Assembly (NCBI GenBank): GCA_937124585.1 | Contig: CAKZKT010000019.1 | Span: forward strand, 1 to 52,996 | Direction of reading: 5' to 3' | Origin: an uncultured Anaerolineae bacterium | Lineage (GTDB): Bacteria; Chloroflexota; Anaerolineae; CG2-30-64-16 | Length of the DNA stretch: 52,996 bases | Shown: positions 48,562 through 52,996 of the stretch, piece after piece | How the letters are laid out: every line of letters begins with the position of its first letter | How positions within the stretch are numbered: the first letter of the stretch is position 1 | Made by a program: the position numbers and the translations under genes | Notes under the pieces: model-generated | Told to the model about the DNA's origin: nothing | What the model saw: only the letters and a program-made list of their open reading frames with translations | Databases searched by the model: none

Positions 48562-50811
48562 CTATCGCACCTCGAACCGGCCTTCCAGCCCCTCAACCGA
48601 GTTCGGCCCGATCCACACGGCGAACGCGCCCGGTTCCACCACGTATTTCATGTCCGGCCCGTGGAAGCCCAGGTCGTGGGCCGGAACCTCGAAGCGAACG
48701 ACCTGGGCTTCGCCCGGCTGTAACGCCATACGCCGAAAGCCTTTCAGCTCCTTCACCGGCCGGGTGACGCTGCCCACCAGGTCGCGCACGTACAGTTGGA
48801 CGACCTCCTCGGCCGGCCGTAGCCCCGTGTTTTCGATCGTTGCGCTGACAACCAGGATGTCCTCGGGGCCGATGATCGGCGTCTCGACCCGCAGATCGCG
48901 GTACGCGAAGGTGGTGTAGCTGAGGCCGAAGCCGAACGGGAAGAGCGGCTCGTTCGGCCCGTCAATGTAGCGCGATTTGAACGGCTCGGCGAATTGCAGC
49001 GCGCCTGCGCCCGTCATCGGCCGGCCGGTGTTTTTGTGGGCGTAGTAGACCGGGATCTGGCCCTCGGCGGCCGGCCAGCTTGTCGTCAGCTTGCCGGAAG
49101 GGCTCACCGCGCCGAAGAGCAGATCGGCGACCGCGCTGCCGGCGCGGATGCCGGCATGCCAGGCGACCAGGAGCGCGTCGGCCTGTTCGGCAAGCCGCGG
49201 GATAACCAGCGGCCGACCGCTCATCAGTACGACGACCAGCGGCTTGCCTGTCGCGGTCAGGGCATCCATCAGCGCCTGCTGGCGGCTGGGCAGGCCGAGA
49301 TGCATTCGCGAGCGGGCTTCGCCGCTCATGTTGGCGCTCTCGCCCACGACCGCGATGATCACGTCGGCGGCCTGCGTCGCGGCCACAGCCCCGGCGATGT
49401 CCGCCGGCCCGTCGCCGACGATGGGGCAGCCCGCCGCGTGGAAGATGGCGTCCTCGGGAAGCCGCAATCGTAGCGCATCGAGCACTGTTTCGGCGTCTTC
49501 GGCCCGGCCGAAGAAGGCCCACGTGCCGAGCATGTCCTGGCGGGCATCGGCCAGCGGGCCGACGACCGCCAGGCGCCGGCCGCCTTGCGCCAGCGGCAGC
49601 AGGTTGCCTGCATTTTTGAGCAGCACCATGGACTGCCGCGCCACCTCCAGCGCCAGGCTACGGAATTCCTCGCACAGGATCAGGTGGGCCGGCAGCGTCT
49701 CGTCGGTATAGGGCCGCTCGAACAGACCGAGCCGCACTTTCAGGCGCAGCACGCGGCGGGCCGCCTCCTCGACCCGAGATTCAGGCACGGCCCCCTCGGC
49801 CACCAGCTCGGCCAGGTGGTCGGCGAAGGCCGTGCTCACCATCTCCATGTCCAGGCCGGCGAGGATGCTCAGCCGGCCGGCTTCTTTGAGGTCGGCCGCG
49901 ACGCCGTGCTGGATCAGCTCGGCCACCGCCTCGTAGTCGCTGACAACCATGCCGGGCCAGCTCCATTCATCGCGCAGGATCGTGCGCAGCGTCAGCGGGT
50001 TGATCGTGGCCGGTATGCCCGCGATTTCGTTGAAGGCGCTCATCACGCTGCCCGCGCCCGCGTCGAAGGCGGCCTTGAAGGGCGGAAGGTAGACATCGCG
50101 CAGCGTCCGCTCGGAGATGTCCACGGTATTGTAGTCGCGGCCGGCCTCGGCTGCGCCGTAGCCGACGTAGTGCTTGGGGCAGGCCGCCACCCGCCGACCG
50201 CTGCGCAGACCACCGGCCTGAAAGCCACGCACGCGCGCTCGCGCCATCGCCGCGCCCAGGAAGGGATCCTCGCCCGCGCCCTCGGCGATGCGGCCCCAGC
50301 GCCCATCGCGCGCGATGTCCACCATCGGCGCGAAGATCCAGTCGGTGCCGCACGCAGAGGCTTCCTCGGCCGCCGCGCGCGCGGCGCGCTCCAGCAGTGC
50401 CGGATTCCAGGTGCACGACTCGGCGAGGGGGATCGGGAAGATGGTGCGGAAGCCGTGGATCACGTCGTTGCCCACGATCAACGGGATGCCCAGCCGCGAT
50501 TCCTCGACGGCCAGCCGTTGCAGCGCGTTGATCGTGGCGCCGTCGTTGATGCCGAAGATCGAGCCGATCCCGCCGGCCCGGATCCGGTCTTCCAGGCCGG
50601 GGCGTAGCCGCTGCATGAACTGCACAGGCTGGCCGGTCTGCTGAGCTTGCTCGATCACCCGCTGCATCTCGTCCGGGTCGGGCATGACGAATGGCGTCGT
50701 CTGCACGAGCTGGCCGATCTTTTCGGCCAGCGTCATGCGGGCCAGCAGCGCGTCCACCCGGGCTTCGACGGCCGGATCAAGATCGTTGTAGCGGTACACT
50801 TCATCTTTCAT
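48562..50811 (-). CDS. GH3 beta-glucosidase, BglX-like
   Basis: 749 residues. It begins YNDLDPAVEARVDALLARMTLAEKIGQL, has GNDVIHGFRTIFPIPLAE, APMVDIARDGRWGRIAEGAGEDP and a KHYVGYG block; the nucleophile Asp is in MVVSDYEAV. The C-terminal GH3 domain has SMVLLKNAGNLLPL and FPFGFGLSYTTF, and a fibronectin-like module ends the chain. The start ATG overlaps the stop of the esterase gene by four bases (ATGA), showing coupled translation. The pair probably deacylates and cleaves the same oligosaccharides. Confidence 0.94.
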   Translation of the reverse strand: MKDEVYRYNDLDPAVEARVDALLARMTLAEKIGQLVQTTPFVMPDPDEMQRVIEQAQQTGQPVQFMQRLRPGLEDRIRAGGIGSIFGINDGATINALQRLAVEESRLGIPLIVGNDVIHGFRTIFPIPLAESCTWNPALLERAARAAAEEASACGTDWIFAPMVDIARDGRWGRIAEGAGEDPFLGAAMARARVRGFQAGGLRSGRRVAACPKHYVGYGAAEAGRDYNTVDISERTLRDVYLPPFKAAFDAGAGSVMSAFNEIAGIPATINPLTLRTILRDEWSWPGMVVSDYEAVAELIQHGVAADLKEAGRLSILAGLDMEMVSTAFADHLAELVAEGAVPESRVEEAARRVLRLKVRLGLFERPYTDETLPAHLILCEEFRSLALEVARQSMVLLKNAGNLLPLAQGGRRLAVVGPLADARQDMLGTWAFFGRAEDAETVLDALRLRLPEDAIFHAAGCPIVGDGPADIAGAVAATQAADVIIAVVGESANMSGEARSRMHLGLPSRQQALMDALTATGKPLVVVLMSGRPLVIPRLAEQADALLVAWHAGIRAGSAVADLLFGAVSPSGKLTTSWPAAEGQIPVYYAHKNTGRPMTGAGALQFAEPFKSRYIDGPNEPLFPFGFGLSYTTFAYRDLRVETPIIGPEDILVVSATIENTGLRPAEEVVQLYVRDLVGSVTRPVKELKGFRRMALQPGEAQVVRFEVPAHDLGFHGPDMKYVVEPGAFAVWIGPNSVEGLEGRFEVR

Positions 50812-51638
50812 GTCGGTTTCTCGCTCAATGCTTGAAGCCATTCCCCGAACCGCTCGATCCAGCCATCCACCGGCAGCCCTAGCTTGTTCATGCCGAAGCC
50901 ATGGCCGCCTTTTGCGTAGATGTGCAGTTCGACCGGCTTGCCGGCGGCCTGCCATGCCGCGTAGATCGCCGTGCTGATCGTCGGCGGAATGAGGGCGTCG
51001 TCGCTGGCGTGGGCCAGGAAGAGCGGCGGCGCGTCGTCCGGCACGGGGACCTCGCCGAAGTGCGCGGGGTAGATCGGCGCCGCAAAGTCGGGGCGGCTGT
51101 CGGCGTCGTGGTAGAGCGTCACCGCCATTGTCACGGCGCCGCCGGCCGAGAAGCCCATGATGCCGATGCGGTCGGGCCGGACGCCCCATTCCGCGGCACG
51201 CTGACGCACCAGGCGCACCGCTTGCTGCGCGTCCGCCAGGATTAGCGGTGCCAGCGCCCGCATCGGGCCGGCCATCTTCGCGCGGTCTGCCAGCCGCTCC
51301 TGGACTTCTGCCGCGAAGTTGTCGCTGGTGGGAATCAGCCGATATTTCAGCATGAACGCGGCGATCCCATGTGCGTTCAGCCAGTTCGCCACCTGGATGC
51401 CCTCGTGTTCGAAGGCCAGGAAGTGGAACGCGCCGCCCGGACAGACGATGACGGCAGTTCCGTTCGCCAGCTTCGGATCGGGCAGGAAGGCGGTCAGGGT
51501 AGGCCGGCTCACGTTGCGGATGACCTTCAGGCCGGCCTCCGGCACGACCGAGATCTGTTCGTCGTGCGTCCAATCTTCTGAGCCGGGCGCTGCGCCCGGC
51601 CAGAGCGGGATGACGGTTGGTTGTTGTGGTGATTGCAT
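50808..51638 (-). CDS. Alpha/beta-hydrolase, esterase/acetylxylan-esterase-like
   Basis: 276 residues. The N-terminus has PLWPGAAPGSEDW; the core has VIVCPGGAFHFLAFEHEG with the oxyanion HGGG-like loop, nucleophile GFSAGGAVT, Asp in AHASDDALIPP and His in KGGHGFGMN. These are the features of BD-FAE/hormone-sensitive-lipase-like esterases that remove acetyl or similar groups from polysaccharides. No signal peptide is present. AGGAG lies 8 bases before ATG 51638. It is translationally coupled to the GH3 gene. Confidence 0.88.
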   Translation of the reverse strand: MQSPQQPTVIPLWPGAAPGSEDWTHDEQISVVPEAGLKVIRNVSRPTLTAFLPDPKLANGTAVIVCPGGAFHFLAFEHEGIQVANWLNAHGIAAFMLKYRLIPTSDNFAAEVQERLADRAKMAGPMRALAPLILADAQQAVRLVRQRAAEWGVRPDRIGIMGFSAGGAVTMAVTLYHDADSRPDFAAPIYPAHFGEVPVPDDAPPLFLAHASDDALIPPTISTAIYAAWQAAGKPVELHIYAKGGHGFGMNKLGLPVDGWIERFGEWLQALSEKPT

Positions 51639-51683
51639 TGTGATTTCTCCTGAGATGGACCGGACACTTCAGGTCCGGTCGAG

Positions 51684-52877
51684 CTATCTCACCCTCGCCC
51701 GTGCGCCGGCCAGCACGCCCCCCAGACAGACGACCGGCAGGCTGGCGAATGCCAGATCCCACCCGCCGGCCGACTCAGCCAGCGCACCGAAGATCAGCGG
51801 GCCGGCCAGCACGCCGAGGTTTTGGCCTGCGATCACCACTGCCATCGCCAGGCCACTGCCTCCTGTCTCACGGCCGGCCTCCACCGCCGCCGCGAAGATG
51901 TTCGGCGGCGTCACGGAGAGGAACAAACCCTGCGCGGCGACCAGCACGACCAGCACGGGCAGGCTGGCGGCCCCGGTCAGCGGCAGGATGAGCGCCGCAG
52001 CGAACAGACCGAACAGGTACACCCGTTTGCGCGAGCCGATCCGATCGGAGATCAGGCCGCCGGCCGGCCCGGAGACGATGGACATCAGCGAGGTGATGCT
52101 GGTCAGCCCGGCTGCCTGCGCCAACGCCACCCCGCGCACGGTATGGATGTAGGTGGGCAAAAAAGTGCCGATGGCGAAGACGGCAGTGCAGTAGCAGGCG
52201 AACGCGATGCCCAGCCACCAGACGGTCGGGTTGTACAGCGTGCGGCCCACAGCCGTCGGTTTCGGGGCGGTCGCATCCGGTGTCTGGGCCGGCGCCGGTC
52301 GCGCTACGAGCAGAAACAGCAGCATCGTCAGGCCGGCATAGCCGCAGCCGAACCACCACACGCTACGCCAGCCGGCTGCCTGTGCCAGCGCCGGCGCCGT
52401 CAGCAGCATGGTGATCAGCCCGACCGGCACCCAGGTGGCCCAAATGCCCAGCGCGATGCCGCGATGACGAGGGAACCACGGCGCGATCACGGCCGGCGCC
52501 ATCACGGCGATGAATCCGGTGCCGATTCCCTCCAGCAGCCGGCCGAACAGCAGCACCTCGAGGCTTTGGCTCAGCGCGCCGAGCGCCGCACCGAGCGCAA
52601 TGCTCCCGCTGGCCAGCACGCCCGTCCAGCGATAGCCGATCCGCTGGAAAATGAAGCCCGAAGGCAGCGCCAGCACGACTCCGGTGATGGCGAACACCGA
52701 CATCAGCAGGCCGGCGCGGCTGACGGGCAGGTCCCAGGCCTCCATCAGAAGCGGCAGGATGGGCGGCACTTTGGATTGGTTGAGCGGCGCGGCGATGCTG
52801 AAAAGCAGCAAGACGGCCAGGATCAGCCACGCGCGATGGCCGGTGTACACAGATTGATATTCGTGCTCAGACAACAC
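51684..52877 (-). CDS. Major facilitator superfamily transporter
   Basis: 397 residues with about twelve membrane helices. It starts with a short polar tail and a first helix (AWLILAVLLLFSIAAPLNQ), then PSGFIFQRIGYR, the MFS loop 2-3, and LISDRIGSRKRVYLFG, the repeated motif in the second half. GTG 52877 is chosen because GGAG lies 5-6 bases upstream; the frame to 52994 passes through the palindromic repeats. It is upstream of the esterase and GH3 genes on the same strand and may import their substrate. Specificity is unknown. Confidence 0.87.
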   Translation of the reverse strand: MLSEHEYQSVYTGHRAWLILAVLLLFSIAAPLNQSKVPPILPLLMEAWDLPVSRAGLLMSVFAITGVVLALPSGFIFQRIGYRWTGVLASGSIALGAALGALSQSLEVLLFGRLLEGIGTGFIAVMAPAVIAPWFPRHRGIALGIWATWVPVGLITMLLTAPALAQAAGWRSVWWFGCGYAGLTMLLFLLVARPAPAQTPDATAPKPTAVGRTLYNPTVWWLGIAFACYCTAVFAIGTFLPTYIHTVRGVALAQAAGLTSITSLMSIVSGPAGGLISDRIGSRKRVYLFGLFAAALILPLTGAASLPVLVVLVAAQGLFLSVTPPNIFAAAVEAGRETGGSGLAMAVVIAGQNLGVLAGPLIFGALAESAGGWDLAFASLPVVCLGGVLAGARARVR

Positions 52878-52916
52878 AAATGCTCCGAGGACACGTGCCC
52901 CTGCTGGCGCAGGACT

Positions 52917-52996
52917 TCGCAGGCACTCTGGGAGATGCCTGGCACGTACATTTCTCACGTGCCAGGCACTCTGGAAGATGCCTGGCACGTACATTT
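52917..52996. repeat. Two tandem copies of the GTGCCAGGCAC repeat at the window edge
   Basis: Two copies of about 41 bases, each with CAGGCACTCTGGRAGATGCCTGGCACGTACATTT-type sequence (described, not quoted in full): stem, loop and a TACATTT tail are shared. The left copy lacks the CACGTGC part of the first arm. The array may continue beyond the window. Confidence 0.8.

Overview
The window is GC-rich bacterial chromosome with tightly packed operons. Most starts have a GGAGG-type ribosome site, and the intergenic spaces are full of palindromic repeats. The gene set suggests a member of the Chloroflexota, perhaps Anaerolineae or Caldilineae-like: DUF4012, DUF2723 and DUF11 envelope proteins, a sortase, an Hrq1/MrfA-type helicase, family 5 ABC importers, GH3 and GH78 glycosidases and a BCD-type transporter. 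This placement is inferred from gene content; no marker gene is present. No tRNA, rRNA, CRISPR array, transposase or phage gene was seen.

Layout. 1-5.7 kb: the 3' part of a secreted multiheme cytochrome with ten CxxCH sites in two repeated five-heme halves, a terminator, an MFS transporter and a P1B metal ATPase. 5.6-12.2 kb (minus): an envelope operon of sortase, flippase-like membrane protein, DUF11 surface protein, DUF2723 glycosyltransferase-like protein, DUF4012 protein and GNAT. 12.3-14.5 kb: a GAF-PAS histidine kinase and OmpR-type regulator. 14.6-20.8 kb (minus): SDR, YghO-type acyltransferase, NAD-dependent epimerase and serine-palmitoyltransferase-like enzyme, which together look like a bacterial ceramide pathway, followed by a papain-like protease. 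20.9-24.9 kb: an HNH-containing helicase and divergent queG, both apparently leaderless. 25-28.7 kb (minus): mannitol-1-phosphate dehydrogenase, a double-Rossmann dehydrogenase and a nitroreductase. 28.8-32.7 kb (minus): GH78 rhamnosidase and an alpha/beta hydrolase. 33-34.9 kb: DUF3842 and a PucC-like transporter. 34.9-36.0 kb (minus): a cobalamin riboswitch with two terminators ahead of two small unknown genes.

36.0-44.1 kb (plus) appears to be a nickel-handling operon. A consensus-like promoter leads into a structured leader RNA, then a CooT-type protein, a second copy of the same leader, a CooJ-like histidine-tailed protein, a methyltransferase, an FmdE-family protein and a NikBC(DE)A-type ABC importer. 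44.3-52.9 kb carries three GH3 glycosidases, an esterase-like hydrolase and an MFS transporter, probably for plant or microbial oligosaccharide use.

The most promising undescribed element is the pair of tandem-hairpin leader RNAs at 36118-36171 and 36511-36566. Each has two hairpins with the same AUGAA loop, an alternative terminator pairing and a U-run, and each sits in front of a putative nickel-chaperone gene. Next in interest are the compact ceramide operon and the B12-riboswitch unit that controls two unrecognised genes.
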